A stretch of 64,000 nt of DNA, from contig CALLKF010000096.1 of the NCBI GenBank assembly GCA_938008535.1, positions 1-64,000 of the forward strand, given 5' to 3'. Below are positions 1 through 7,668 of the stretch, piece by piece. Every line of letters begins with the position of its first letter. Position 1 is the first letter of the stretch. Under the pieces are notes generated by a model. That model was not told the DNA's origin, searched no databases, and saw only the letters and a list, made by a program, of their open reading frames with translations. The stretch is from an uncultured Saprospirales bacterium. Its GTDB lineage: Bacteria > Bacteroidota > Bacteroidia > Chitinophagales > JADIYW01. Made by a program: the position numbers and the translations under genes.

Positions 1-55
1 GCGCGGGGCGCAACAGGCATCGCCGTGGTGGGCATCATTCAGCAAGGGCCTTAGC
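1..55. other. GC-rich edge fragment, unidentified
   Basis: The first 50 bases are about 70% G+C by my count, unlike the AT-rich rest, and the change is abrupt. Frame 1 is open to a TAG at 52-54. Frame 2 is open to a TAG at 98-100, directly before the next gene. Either could be the 3' end of a gene cut by the window edge, or the end of a dispersed GC-rich element. I do not recognise it. Confidence 0.25.
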
Positions 56-101
56 GTATCTCTTAAAATGAACAGATTAATTATTGAAAATAAAATATAG
101 T

Positions 102-338
102 ATGAAAAAAGCACTTTACTTGATTATAGTTGTCATTCTGATTTCCTGTAAGAAAAATGCATGTCATGGTGGATGTTTATTGATAGTAGATTCTCAAGGT
201 TCACTAGGAAATAAGGACACTATAGCGAAAGGATCTTCCGATATATGTTCAATATATGATGAATACAAAAAAGGCAAAGGTACTGATGCAGTTGGCAATC
301 CAGTAACTGCGTCACAAAGTCACTTGGTTTGTCCTTGA
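102..338 (+). CDS. small cysteine-rich lipoprotein, hypothetical
   Basis: The protein is 78 residues. It starts at ATG 102 (MKKALYLI...), because the upstream in-frame TTG at 84 has no signal-peptide logic. A hydrophobic stretch ends in a lipobox (ILIS-C), so it should be lipidated and exported. The mature part is short and rich in Cys, Gly and Lys, with four further cysteines (ACH, GGC, DIC and VCP contexts), which suggests disulfides or metal binding. No family is recognised. It lies convergent to nuoF, with a repeat-filled gap between them. The start sits two bases after a stop codon that closes the reading frame entering from the left edge, so it could be second in a transcript. Confidence 0.55.
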   Translation: MKKALYLIIVVILISCKKNACHGGCLLIVDSQGSLGNKDTIAKGSSDICSIYDEYKKGKGTDAVGNPVTASQSHLVCP

Positions 339-406
339 TATCTCTCTACTTTGTTGTTTTCCAACCAACAAACCATTATCCTTAAGGTATTCGCTTCAGT
401 AGGCAG

Positions 407-429
407 ATTGTTGGTTAGAAACCAACAAT
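407..429. repeat. ATTGTTGGTT hairpin repeat, copy 1
   Basis: A 23-bp perfect inverted repeat: arms ATTGTTGGTT / AACCAACAAT around a 3-base loop, followed by GGC. A second copy with the same arms and the same GGC follows at 14749-14771. It lies between two convergent genes and may also act as a terminator, but no T-run follows. Confidence 0.75.
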
Positions 430-443
430 GGCTAGGAGTAGTT

Positions 444-495
444 CTTCGATAAACTCAGGATGACAGGGACAGCAGTGGATGACAGGGACAGCAGA
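444..495. repeat. dispersed word plus 19-bp tandem duplication
   Basis: CTTCGATAAACTCAG (444-458) recurs exactly inside the RNase P RNA gene at 3391-3405. It runs into a 19-bp unit, GGATGACAGGGACAGCAGT, present twice in tandem (458-476 and 477-495, the last base differing). It abuts the 3' end of nuoF. This is non-coding repeat sequence. Confidence 0.7.
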
Positions 496-501
496 TGTTA
501 C

Positions 502-1845
502 CTACGCTTCTACCAATCCATTCAATCTAAAATAATGTTTCACATCGTGGATAGACTGCGGATTGTTGACGTATTCTTCGAACTCAGGACGGAAATGACG
601 AATGGCTGCTGCCACAGGCCACGCGGCTGCTTCGCCCAGCGGACAAATGGTTTTGCCTTCTATTTTTGACTGGATATCCCAAAGCAGATCGATATCTTTT
701 AAGGTTGCTTTTCCGTCGATGAATTTCTTTAATATCTTTTCCATCCATCCGGTACCTTCGCGGCACGGCGAACATTGTCCGCAGCTTTCGTGGTGATAGA
801 AGCGCGCGAACGTGAAGAGATTTTTTACCACTGAAGTATCTTCGTCCATAGCGATGAAACCGCCTGAACCCATCATGGTGCCTGTTGCAAAACCGCCATC
901 ACCTAATGATTCGTAGCTCATTAATCGCGGTTCGCCGTTGGCAGTTTTTAAAATTAATTCGGTTGGCAAAATTGGAACGGATGAACCACCAGCTACTACG
1001 GCTTTTAGTTTTTTGCCGTTGCGGATGCCTCCACAATATTCATCAGAATAAATAAATTCTTCTACCGGAACGCCTAATTCAATTTCGTACACGCCAGGTT
1101 TGTTGATGTGGCCAGATGCAGAAATTAATTTGGTGCCAGTTGATTTTCCGATGCCGATAGCTGCGTATGCTTCGCCACCATCATTTACAATTGGAACTAC
1201 TGCTGCAATAGTTTCTACATTATTTACCACGGTTGGGCAACCCCAAAGTCCGGCAATGGCAGGAAACGGTGGTTTGATACGCGGATTGCCGCGCTTGCCT
1301 TCGAGTGATTCGATCAATGCAGTTTCTTCACCGCAGATATAGGCACCGCCGCCTGGTTGTACAAACAAATCCAGGTCGTAGCCAGTGCCTAAAATATTTT
1401 TACCTAAAAAACCGGCAGCGTATGCTTCCTTGATGGCTTTTTGTAAGATTTTGATGATATAAAAATACTCGCCGCGAACATATATATAGGATGTGTTTGC
1501 GCCGAGTGCGAAACTGGACGTAATCATTCCTTCTATTAAAAGGTGTGGAATGCGTTCCATTAAGTAGCGGTCTTTAAATGTGCCTGGTTCTGATTCGTCT
1601 GCATTACAAACTAAGTAACGCGCAACACCTTCTGGTTTTGCGAGAAAGCTCCATTTCATGCCTGTTGGAAAACCTGCGCCACCGCGACCACGCAAGCCGG
1701 ATACTTTTACCTGTTCTACAATTTCTTCCGGCTTCATGGTTTTCAGCGCTTTCTCTACGGATTTGTAGCCGTTATTTTGGCGATAGACTTCAAACGTATT
1801 GATGCCCGGAATATGGTCGTATTGTAAAAGTAATTTCTTGCCCAT
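502..1845 (-). CDS. nuoF: NADH-quinone oxidoreductase subunit F
   Basis: A 447-residue NuoF/51-kDa family protein, the NADH-oxidising FMN subunit of complex I, working on the cytoplasmic side of the membrane. Visible marks are the glycine-rich nucleotide/FMN loop GRGGAGFPTG (about 53-62), the NADH-side motif CGEETALIESLEG, and the N3 [4Fe-4S] ligands C355, C358, C361 (SCGQCSPCREG) and C401 (TICPL). Length is normal for the family. It follows nuoE by 17 bp on the same strand, so the two are surely co-transcribed. No nuoG or membrane-arm subunit follows and no nuoD precedes, so the rest of complex I must be elsewhere. A role with another NAD-linked enzyme, such as a hydrogenase or formate dehydrogenase, cannot be excluded. 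Confidence 0.95.
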   Translation of the reverse strand: MGKKLLLQYDHIPGINTFEVYRQNNGYKSVEKALKTMKPEEIVEQVKVSGLRGRGGAGFPTGMKWSFLAKPEGVARYLVCNADESEPGTFKDRYLMERIPHLLIEGMITSSFALGANTSYIYVRGEYFYIIKILQKAIKEAYAAGFLGKNILGTGYDLDLFVQPGGGAYICGEETALIESLEGKRGNPRIKPPFPAIAGLWGCPTVVNNVETIAAVVPIVNDGGEAYAAIGIGKSTGTKLISASGHINKPGVYEIELGVPVEEFIYSDEYCGGIRNGKKLKAVVAGGSSVPILPTELILKTANGEPRLMSYESLGDGGFATGTMMGSGGFIAMDEDTSVVKNLFTFARFYHHESCGQCSPCREGTGWMEKILKKFIDGKATLKDIDLLWDIQSKIEGKTICPLGEAAAWPVAAAIRHFRPEFEEYVNNPQSIHDVKHYFRLNGLVEA

Positions 1846-1862
1846 GATTGTCTAAGTATTGT

Positions 1863-2387
1863 CTAAACGTATCTGCTGTATTTATTTTCTGCTCTTAATT
1901 CGTCTAAGATGGTATCGATTTTCTCGAAGGTTAGGTTTTCATAGTATTTATCGCCAATTTGGAACATCGGTGCAGTGCCGCATGAACCTAAACATTCTAC
2001 TGTTTTGATTTGGAACATACCGTCTTGCGTTGGCTGTCCAGTTTCTACCTGTAATTTTTTCTCTAAGTAGCGAACAATATCTTCTGCGCCACACATCCAG
2101 CAAGAACTGGTCTGGCAAACTTCTATTAAGTATTTTCCAACCGGTTTTAAATTGTACATCGAATAAAACGATGCAACTTCATATACCTCAATTGGCTGAA
2201 TTTTTAAAATAGAAGCAACATAATCCATCGTTTCTGCGCTCAACCAACCACCAAATTCGGCTTGTGCTAAATGTAAGAGCGGTAATAGTGCGGATTTGCT
2301 TTTGTCAGCAGGATATTGTAAGAGTATTTCGTGCACTTGTTGAAGTGCTTCGAGTGAAAATTGAATTTGCGGTTTAGTTTCTGTCAT
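1863..2387 (-). CDS. nuoE: NADH-quinone oxidoreductase subunit E
   Basis: A 174-residue thioredoxin-fold [2Fe-2S] subunit (24-kDa family) that sits beside NuoF in the NADH-input module. The cluster ligands are all present: C91 and C96 (CQTSSC) and C132 and C136 (CLGSC). I start at ATG 2387 (MTETKPQ). The longer reading from TTG 2396 adds only three residues and is less likely. A -7-like box lies about 40 bp upstream. The gene is separated from nuoF by 17 bp. The preceding gene on this strand is an HD-domain protein rather than nuoD, so this is a two-gene unit. Confidence 0.93.
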   Translation of the reverse strand: MTETKPQIQFSLEALQQVHEILLQYPADKSKSALLPLLHLAQAEFGGWLSAETMDYVASILKIQPIEVYEVASFYSMYNLKPVGKYLIEVCQTSSCWMCGAEDIVRYLEKKLQVETGQPTQDGMFQIKTVECLGSCGTAPMFQIGDKYYENLTFEKIDTILDELRAENKYSRYV

Positions 2388-2427
2388 GCGAACCAATGCT
2401 TAATCTGAAAACGTGATAATTTGTACG

Positions 2428-2435
2428 CAAATATA
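2428..2435 (-). promoter_or_regulatory. possible -7 box for nuoEF
   Basis: The minus strand reads TATATTTG, matching the Bacteroidota -7 consensus TAnnTTTG, 41 bp upstream of the nuoE ATG. I see no TTG at the usual 19-21 bp upstream, so support is partial. Confidence 0.35.
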
Positions 2436-2496
2436 GTGTATATAACTAATTTTTAGAAAGAATTGGAGAAAATTAAGTTGGAAGAAAGGATAGAAT

Positions 2497-3036
2497 TTAT
2501 TTCTTAAACATCGGCAATGGCTTTAACGGATGCTGAAACAGGTTTTTGGCAAATAATTTTGTAAGGAAAAGATGGAATCCTTTGTATGGAAATTGTTTTT
2601 CTACTTGTTTGATGTAGTCTGATGGAATTTCGAAATGTATTAAACCTAATGAAACATCTGTCCAGTCTGCTTTGCGGAAAATATTTACCGTTGTTTCAAA
2701 ATTTCCTTTGTAAGCTGTTGTTTTGTGGTGATTATCTATCATCAATGAAATTTCTTCTAACCAGTTTTCTTTATTGTTTTTTAGCAAATATGCTTTTGCT
2801 AAATCAATAGATGGTTTCAGATAATCGAATGTATTGTTTGTCCAGATACCTACATCGTGAAAGAAAGCTGCGATGGCATACTTTTCTTCATCCGCATTAT
2901 TACTTAAAAACAAACTGTAATTAAAAATGCGATAAACGTGGTTTCGGTATTTTTCTGTGTCTGCACCAATTACGGAAGCATACGATGCAAAAAGTGCTTC
3001 GATGATTGGATACTGGTGAATGATATTGTCAACCAT
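2497..3036 (-). CDS. HD-domain protein
   Basis: A 179-residue soluble protein of the HD phosphohydrolase superfamily. The H...HD...D layout is visible: H17-like residue in the first helices, the HD pair in AFFHDVGIW (about 65-66), and a later His-rich IDNHHK segment that could supply further metal ligands. Family members hydrolyse phosphomonoesters or nucleotides with a bound divalent metal, but the substrate here is unknown. It stands alone between nuoE and the RNase P RNA gene, all on the minus strand. The start is the first ATG after the upstream AT-rich gap. I have no evidence for a more specific role. Confidence 0.75.
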   Translation of the reverse strand: MVDNIIHQYPIIEALFASYASVIGADTEKYRNHVYRIFNYSLFLSNNADEEKYAIAAFFHDVGIWTNNTFDYLKPSIDLAKAYLLKNNKENWLEEISLMIDNHHKTTAYKGNFETTVNIFRKADWTDVSLGLIHFEIPSDYIKQVEKQFPYKGFHLFLTKLFAKNLFQHPLKPLPMFKK

Positions 3037-3097
3037 ATTTTAAAAGTAAAAAAAGAAAAACTTACTACTTAATCTTTACTACTTACAACTCAAAAAA

Positions 3098-3434
3098 ATG
3101 CAGGCTCATAAGCCGAATTCTGTTTTAACTCTATCATTTATCTGGGACAACCATCGCTGATTGCCTCTATCCATCTACCCACCAACTTTAGCGAGCAGCT
3201 ATCAAGCGTTGGCTTACATGATGTTTCAGCGTTTGAGGTTTACCGGCACAATGCATTACTGCAAAGTTATTTTCACCTTAGACGTATTGCTACGAATGTT
3301 ATTTTCTGTGGCACTTTCTCTCGCCTTTCGGCAAGACAGCCGTTAGCTGTCAAACTGCTCTGCGCTGTTCGGACTTTCCTTACTTGTTGGCTTCGATAAA
3401 CTCAGCCTGACAAGCACGATAGATCGACCTGCAT
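3098..3434 (-). ncRNA. rnpB: RNase P RNA (class A)
   Basis: The catalytic RNA of RNase P, which trims the 5' leader of pre-tRNAs. On the minus strand the 5' end (ATGCAGG) pairs with the 3' end (CCTGCAT) to form P1. Hallmarks appear in order: GGAAAGTCCGAAC, GCGCAGAGCAG, ACGGCTGTC, GCGAGAGAAAGTGCCACAGAAA, and finally GAGGCAATCAGCGATGG and ACAGAATTCGGCTTA, the 3' strand of P4. A T-run follows the 3' end. Length is about 337 nt, normal for bacteria. The P3 arm contains a 15-base word also present in the nuoF intergenic repeat (444-458). Ends are set by P1 pairing and may be off by a few bases. Confidence 0.95.
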
Positions 3435-3476
3435 GGCAAAATTAAGAATTAAGAATTAGGATTTACGATTTATTTT

Positions 3477-3509
3477 AACTTTTCCAAAGTTTGAAACTTT
3501 GGAAAAGTT
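3477..3509. repeat. 33-bp palindrome, copy 1
   Basis: An almost perfect 33-bp inverted repeat with arms beginning AACTTTTCCAAAGTTT and ending AAACTTTGGAAAAGTT. It lies 5 bp beyond the stop codon of the lipase gene and may terminate it, although no T-run follows. Related 33-bp elements are at 7581-7613, 13756-13788 and 27044-27076. Confidence 0.75.
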
Positions 3510-3514
3510 AAATG

Positions 3515-4801
3515 TTATTCAAACACCATCACATTTACGCCTTCTGAGTTAGATTTCCAGTTGGTGGCTTTTAATGTTCTGCCATTAAATGACATGGTAA
3601 TGGTTTGTTTGGCTACTGTTGGAAAATAAATATCAGCACCTTTTAAAAATGGAAAAGCATTGAATGCGCTAATTGTAGTCATATTAGTGACTTTGTTTTT
3701 ATTATCATCATACGCAAACAACGCAATCGTTGTGTTTTCTTTAGAACAAAATGTATTGGTTGATAACACATTTCCATCTAAAATTAATTCATCACGGCTG
3801 GCAACTGCTGCCTGACTGGCACCAAAAAATGCAGTTACACCTTGGTTATCATCTTTAGGCAAAGCTGCTAAAAATATTCCTGCTATACTAAAACCAGTTG
3901 GAAACGTACGCAAGTAAATTAATTTGTCGCTTCTGTTAAATGGTTCACGATAATAATGAACTTTTCTGCTACCAGCAATATTATCGTACACTACAAACTC
4001 ATAGTATGTATTAGCTTCGGCGCGAAACGGACCCCAATAACCAGCTGGATTTGTATAAAAAGTAAAATTTGGCGAGCTATTAACTCTGAATCCTGTTGTT
4101 TTATCGAGTTTATATATTTCAACAACCGTATTTTCTGAAAATTTATTTTCACCAAAAAAACCAGATCTACCTGACAAAATAATATCGCTTTCATTGGTTG
4201 GTTCTGTGTTTGTTGGTACTGCACCATCATTAAAAAATTTATACATTGCTGTAAAAGTTTCGGCGCAAGTTGCTACTTCGTAATGATCTTTGTCGTTGTA
4301 TTTTACATTAGTGCCACCAGCTACATCTCTTCCATTGCTGGCAATAAAATCAAAAGATGAATAGATGTTTAAAATGGGTGTAGTTCCCTGACTTGCTGGT
4401 GGAAAACCTGCTAACAAAACTAAGTGTTTAACTTTGCTTTTATGTGCTGCTAAATAAGTTTGCACTACACCAGTGCCTGCGCTATGACCCACTAAATCAA
4501 CCTGTGTTTTGCCTGTTTTTGCTAATACTTCGTTTACTAATTTATCTAAATCTTGTTGAGTTGTGGTGCCACCAAGTGAATTCCAATCGAACGCATATAA
4601 ATCAGCTAAAGAATAACCGTTTGACGTAAAACGTTTGGTTTGTTTTTCATAAGTATCACCAGAAGCTAAGAAACCATGTACAAAAATAACTGGTGTTTTA
4701 CCAGAAGGAACTGGTTCTGGAATTGGTTGTGTTGTATTTGTTTCTTTTGTGCAAGAAAATAGCACTAATAAGAATAAACTGTAAAACAAGATTTTGCGCA
4801 T
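3515..4801 (-). CDS. secreted alpha/beta-hydrolase lipase, lipoprotein
   Basis: A 428-residue exported lipoprotein (lipobox FSC, C17). Residues about 37-200 are an alpha/beta hydrolase of the LipA/EstA lipase type: oxyanion strand FVHGF (40-44), nucleophile elbow GHSAG with Ser107, a likely acid in SSFDFIA and a likely base in DHYEVATC. The second half (about 205-428) is beta-rich and begins with SDIILSGRSGFFGE. It resembles the sandwich extension that follows some lipases of this type and may bind lipid or the cell surface. It probably hydrolyses acyl esters outside the inner membrane. It is a single gene flanked by the 33-bp palindrome. The catalytic Asp and His assignments are by pattern only. 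Confidence 0.8.
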   Translation of the reverse strand: MRKILFYSLFLLVLFSCTKETNTTQPIPEPVPSGKTPVIFVHGFLASGDTYEKQTKRFTSNGYSLADLYAFDWNSLGGTTTQQDLDKLVNEVLAKTGKTQVDLVGHSAGTGVVQTYLAAHKSKVKHLVLLAGFPPASQGTTPILNIYSSFDFIASNGRDVAGGTNVKYNDKDHYEVATCAETFTAMYKFFNDGAVPTNTEPTNESDIILSGRSGFFGENKFSENTVVEIYKLDKTTGFRVNSSPNFTFYTNPAGYWGPFRAEANTYYEFVVYDNIAGSRKVHYYREPFNRSDKLIYLRTFPTGFSIAGIFLAALPKDDNQGVTAFFGASQAAVASRDELILDGNVLSTNTFCSKENTTIALFAYDDNKNKVTNMTTISAFNAFPFLKGADIYFPTVAKQTITMSFNGRTLKATNWKSNSEGVNVMVFE

Positions 4802-4844
4802 ACTTATTTTGTTTAAAGTGATAACTAAAAATAAGAAAAATAGT

Positions 4845-6032
4845 TTAATCTACATACAATACCAAACCTTTTAAATATGAACCTTCAGGATGGAAAATAT
4901 TAATTGGATGATCGGCTGGCTGTGATAAATAATGCAAAATCTTTACATCGCGGTTGGCTTCAATAGCTGCAGACATTACTGTTGCGTAAAACAATTCTTT
5001 GTCGACTACCTGCGAACACGAAAAAGTAAAAATAATTCCACCTTTATTGATGCGTTTAAATCCTTCTGCGTTTAAGCGTTTATAAGCTTGTACTGCATTG
5101 TGACGTTTGGCAATATTTTTAGCAAACGCTGGTGGATCTAAAATGATGACATCGAAATTCAAATCACTTATTTTAAAAAAATGAAAAACATCATCACAAA
5201 TCGAAAAATGATGTTTTTTTTGTGAACCAAAATTCAATGTATAATTCTTATCTACTAAATCCATCGCAGTTCTCGAACTATCAATAGATACTACTTCTTT
5301 CGCTTGATTGTTTAATGCATAGATAGAAAAACCACCACTGTAGCAATAGGTATTTAATACGTTTTTATCTTTGCAATATTGTGCTAATAAATTTCGATTT
5401 TCACGTTGATCTAAGAAGAAACCTGTTTTTTGTCCGTGTTCAATATCAATAAGAAATTTGTTGTTATTTTCAATGGCAACAATTTCATTTTGTTCACCTT
5501 TTAAATAATGATTTGCTAATTCATTTGCATATTCTTTAGGCAAATACGCTGCACTTTTATCGTAAATCGTATCAATAAATGTTACTTCATTTTCAATGGC
5601 ATTTTTAATCTCATTAATACTTCTATGCATTCCAATTGAATGACATTGTATGACTGCAGTTGTATCATAAATATCAATAATTAAACCAGCGCAATTGTCA
5701 CCTTCTGCGTGAATCAAACGAAAGCAATTTGTTGATTTATTATCAACTAATCCAAGATTTTTTCGCAATAAAAAAGCTTGTTTTATTTTATGATTCCAGA
5801 ATTCTTGATTGATGAGTTCATCTTGAAATGATAAAATTTTGATAGCAATGCTACCGTGATAAAAATGACCAATACATAAAAAATTATTTTTATAATCTAC
5901 TATTTCCACAAAATCACCATCTTTTAGATTTACATCAAATGATTGCATTGCACCAGAAAAAATCCAAGGATGGAAACGTTGTGGTGAAGTTTCTTTTCCT
6001 TTTTTTAATTGTATGTTTGGATAGTATTTCAT
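4845..6032 (-). CDS. rlmI: class I rRNA methyltransferase, RlmI-like
   Basis: A 395-residue SAM-dependent methyltransferase of the RlmI/YccW family, which makes m5C at position 1962 of 23S rRNA in E. coli. The order is an N-terminal PUA-like domain (FHPWIFSGAM...GDFVEIVDY, about 15-70), a middle EEHUD-like domain, and a Rossmann methyltransferase domain with NTYCYSGGFS (SAM loop) and LDPPAFAKN, followed by FTFSCSQ with the catalytic Cys. Length fits the family. I start at ATG 6032 (MKYYPNIQ). A GTG at 6047 would add five residues and lies next to a dispersed palindrome. The enzyme acts in the cytoplasm on assembling large subunits. Confidence 0.85.
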   Translation of the reverse strand: MKYYPNIQLKKGKETSPQRFHPWIFSGAMQSFDVNLKDGDFVEIVDYKNNFLCIGHFYHGSIAIKILSFQDELINQEFWNHKIKQAFLLRKNLGLVDNKSTNCFRLIHAEGDNCAGLIIDIYDTTAVIQCHSIGMHRSINEIKNAIENEVTFIDTIYDKSAAYLPKEYANELANHYLKGEQNEIVAIENNNKFLIDIEHGQKTGFFLDQRENRNLLAQYCKDKNVLNTYCYSGGFSIYALNNQAKEVVSIDSSRTAMDLVDKNYTLNFGSQKKHHFSICDDVFHFFKISDLNFDVIILDPPAFAKNIAKRHNAVQAYKRLNAEGFKRINKGGIIFTFSCSQVVDKELFYATVMSAAIEANRDVKILHYLSQPADHPINIFHPEGSYLKGLVLYVD

Positions 6033-6041
6033 AATATTTTT

Positions 6042-6100
6042 AACCACTAAGGCACTAAGTTCTCTTGGTATTTCTTTGTGCTCTTCGTGTCTTTGTGGTT
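6042..6100. repeat. 59-bp imperfect palindrome (AACCAC...GTGGTT)
   Basis: The arms 6042-6059 and 6083-6100 are each 18 bp and pair with three mismatches (AACCACTAAGGCACTAAG against CTTCGTGTCTTTGTGGTT). The element fills the whole gap between rlmI and folA and ends on the first base of the folA stop codon. It looks like a dispersed intergenic palindrome and may fold in the folA mRNA tail. Confidence 0.65.
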
Positions 6101-6591
6101 TATTTTTCTCGTTCTAAAATTATATAAGTAGAATCAAATTCATTCTTTTCATCTTTTGGAATAAACTCTGTGTGAGTGACTTTCCAATTAGAATCATCGT
6201 ATTCAAAATAGGTGTCGCCATCAATTTCTGTGTGTACTAATGTTAAATAGATTTTGTTTGCCAACGGCAGAGTTTGCTTATAAATTTCGCCACCACCAAT
6301 GACAAAAATATCTTCTTGATTTTGTTGTGCTGCATAAACAATGGCTTCGTTAATTGTCTTAAACACGAAACAGTTTTCGAAATCACAATCAAAATTTCTG
6401 GAAATAATTAAAGAAGTTCGGTTTGGCAAAGGTTTTCCAATCGATTCAAATGTTTTTCTTCCTAATAAAATAAAATGGTTGGTTGTAATCGTTTTAAATC
6501 TTTTTAAATCAGAAGATAGTTTCCAAAGCAATTGGTTGTCTTTACCAATGACGCCATTTTCAGCTGCTGCTACTACGATGGAAATATTCAT
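6100..6591 (-). CDS. folA: dihydrofolate reductase
   Basis: A 163-residue DHFR that reduces dihydrofolate to tetrahydrofolate with NADPH, in the cytoplasm. Recognisable parts are the N-terminal strand and Met20-type loop (ISIVVAAAENGVIGKDNQLLW), the helix with the substrate-binding acidic residue (LSSDLKRFKTITT), the NADPH segment LLGRKTFESIGKPLPNRTS, and FVIGGGEIYKQTLP near residues 95-110. Length is typical (about 160). It lies just downstream of thyA on the same strand, the usual pairing, because ThyA produces the dihydrofolate that FolA recycles. The 92-bp gap between them is filled with short repeats. Confidence 0.95.
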   Translation of the reverse strand: MNISIVVAAAENGVIGKDNQLLWKLSSDLKRFKTITTNHFILLGRKTFESIGKPLPNRTSLIISRNFDCDFENCFVFKTINEAIVYAAQQNQEDIFVIGGGEIYKQTLPLANKIYLTLVHTEIDGDTYFEYDDSNWKVTHTEFIPKDEKNEFDSTYIILEREK

Positions 6592-6601
6592 ATTATTTGA
6601 T

Positions 6602-6679
6602 AGTCAATAGTCGACAGTCCACAGTCGACAGTCATTTTAAAGTTATTTCATAATCAGTGGACCGTGGACCGTCAACCGT
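6602..6679. repeat. microrepeats between folA and thyA
   Basis: The gap holds two groups of short reiterated words: AGTCGACAGTCCACAGTCGACAGTC (6609-6633) and GTGGACCGTGGACCGTCAACCGT (6657-6679). They are partly self-complementary and have no coding sense. Similar short-word arrays occur upstream of coaBC (12489-12542) and inside coaBC. Confidence 0.6.
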
Positions 6680-6683
6680 TAAG

Positions 6684-7565
6684 CTATACTGCAACTTCGC
6701 CTTTTATATGCGCATGACTTTGATAATTTACTAGCTCAAAATCTTCGTATTTGAAATCAAAAATAGATGTTATTGCTGGATTGATTTTTAGCTGCGGTAA
6801 TGCAAATGGTTCACGGCTCAGTTGCAACTGCACTTGTTCAATGTGATTTGAATAAATGTGCGCATCTCCAAACGTATGTACAAAATCACCTAATTCCAAA
6901 TCGCAAACCTGCGCAATCATCATGGTAAACAACGCATACGAAGCAATGTTAAAAGGAACACCTAAAAATGCATCTGCGCTGCGTTGATAGAGCTGACAAC
7001 TCAATTTACCTTCAATTACATAAAACTGAAAAAGCGAATGACAAGGTGGCAACGTCATGTCTTCAATATCAGCCACATTCCAAGCTGAAATAATATGACG
7101 ACGCGAATCAGGATTGTTTTTTAGGTTATGAATAAGATTAGAAAGCTGGTCTATTTCGCCACCATTTCCATCTGGCCAATGACGCCATTGATAACCATAC
7201 ACTGGACCGAGTTCACCGTATTTTTTCGCAAAAATATCATCATTTGCAATTTTTGCAGCAAACTCTTTCATAGTTTCATTTTGATATTCTGCACTTTTCT
7301 GATATTTCGCAAAAGGCCAATCGTTCCAGATGTTGCAACCATTCTTACATAAATACTGAATATTGGTATCACCAGCAATAAACCAAAGTAATTCATACAC
7401 AATAGATTTTAAATGCAGTTTTTTAGTGGTTATTAATGGAAAACCTTCCTTCAAATCGAAACGCATTTGGTAGCCAAAAACGCTGATGGTTCCTGTGCCA
7501 GTGCGGTCTTCTTTTTTAGTGCCGTTTTCTAAAATATGCTGCAGAAATTGTTGGTATTGTTGCAT
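6684..7565 (-). CDS. thyA: thymidylate synthase
   Basis: A 293-residue ThyA that methylates dUMP to dTMP using methylene-tetrahydrofolate. The phosphate-binding RTGTGT (21-26), the loop arginines SRRHI (R155, R156), the catalytic Cys175 in LPPCHSLFQ, and the C-terminal half with DAFLGVPFNIASYA and GDAHIYSNH are all present. It is about 30 residues longer than the 264-residue E. coli enzyme because of an insert near 84-112, which is common in long-form ThyA proteins. It is the first gene of a thyA-folA unit. A 41-bp hairpin lies 11 bp upstream of the start codon, inside the presumed leader. Confidence 0.95.
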   Translation of the reverse strand: MQQYQQFLQHILENGTKKEDRTGTGTISVFGYQMRFDLKEGFPLITTKKLHLKSIVYELLWFIAGDTNIQYLCKNGCNIWNDWPFAKYQKSAEYQNETMKEFAAKIANDDIFAKKYGELGPVYGYQWRHWPDGNGGEIDQLSNLIHNLKNNPDSRRHIISAWNVADIEDMTLPPCHSLFQFYVIEGKLSCQLYQRSADAFLGVPFNIASYALFTMMIAQVCDLELGDFVHTFGDAHIYSNHIEQVQLQLSREPFALPQLKINPAITSIFDFKYEDFELVNYQSHAHIKGEVAV

Positions 7566-7576
7566 GGTATAAAAAT

Positions 7577-7617
7577 AGATAACTTTTCTAATGTTTTAAA
7601 CTTTAGAAAAGTTATCT
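7577..7617. repeat. hairpin with 33-bp palindrome core, copy 2
   Basis: Perfect 14-bp arms (AGATAACTTTTCTA, 7577-7590; its complement at 7604-7617). The core 7581-7613 is the second member of the 33-bp palindrome family. It lies between the divergent starts of thyA and the methyltransferase gene, so it is not a normal terminator site. It could attenuate or stabilise the thyA leader. Confidence 0.7.
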
Positions 7618-7668
7618 TATTTGTTTAATGAAAATTATTTTTTAGTATTGATTTTGCATAAAAAATGC

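Noticed and set aside
460..669. Plus-strand frame crossing the 3' end of nuoF
   Set aside because: It begins in a tandem repeat and then runs antisense to the well-supported nuoF.
3161..3346. An open frame of 61 codons on the plus strand
   Set aside because: It lies inside the minus-strand RNase P RNA, whose conserved motifs explain the sequence. No family resemblance.
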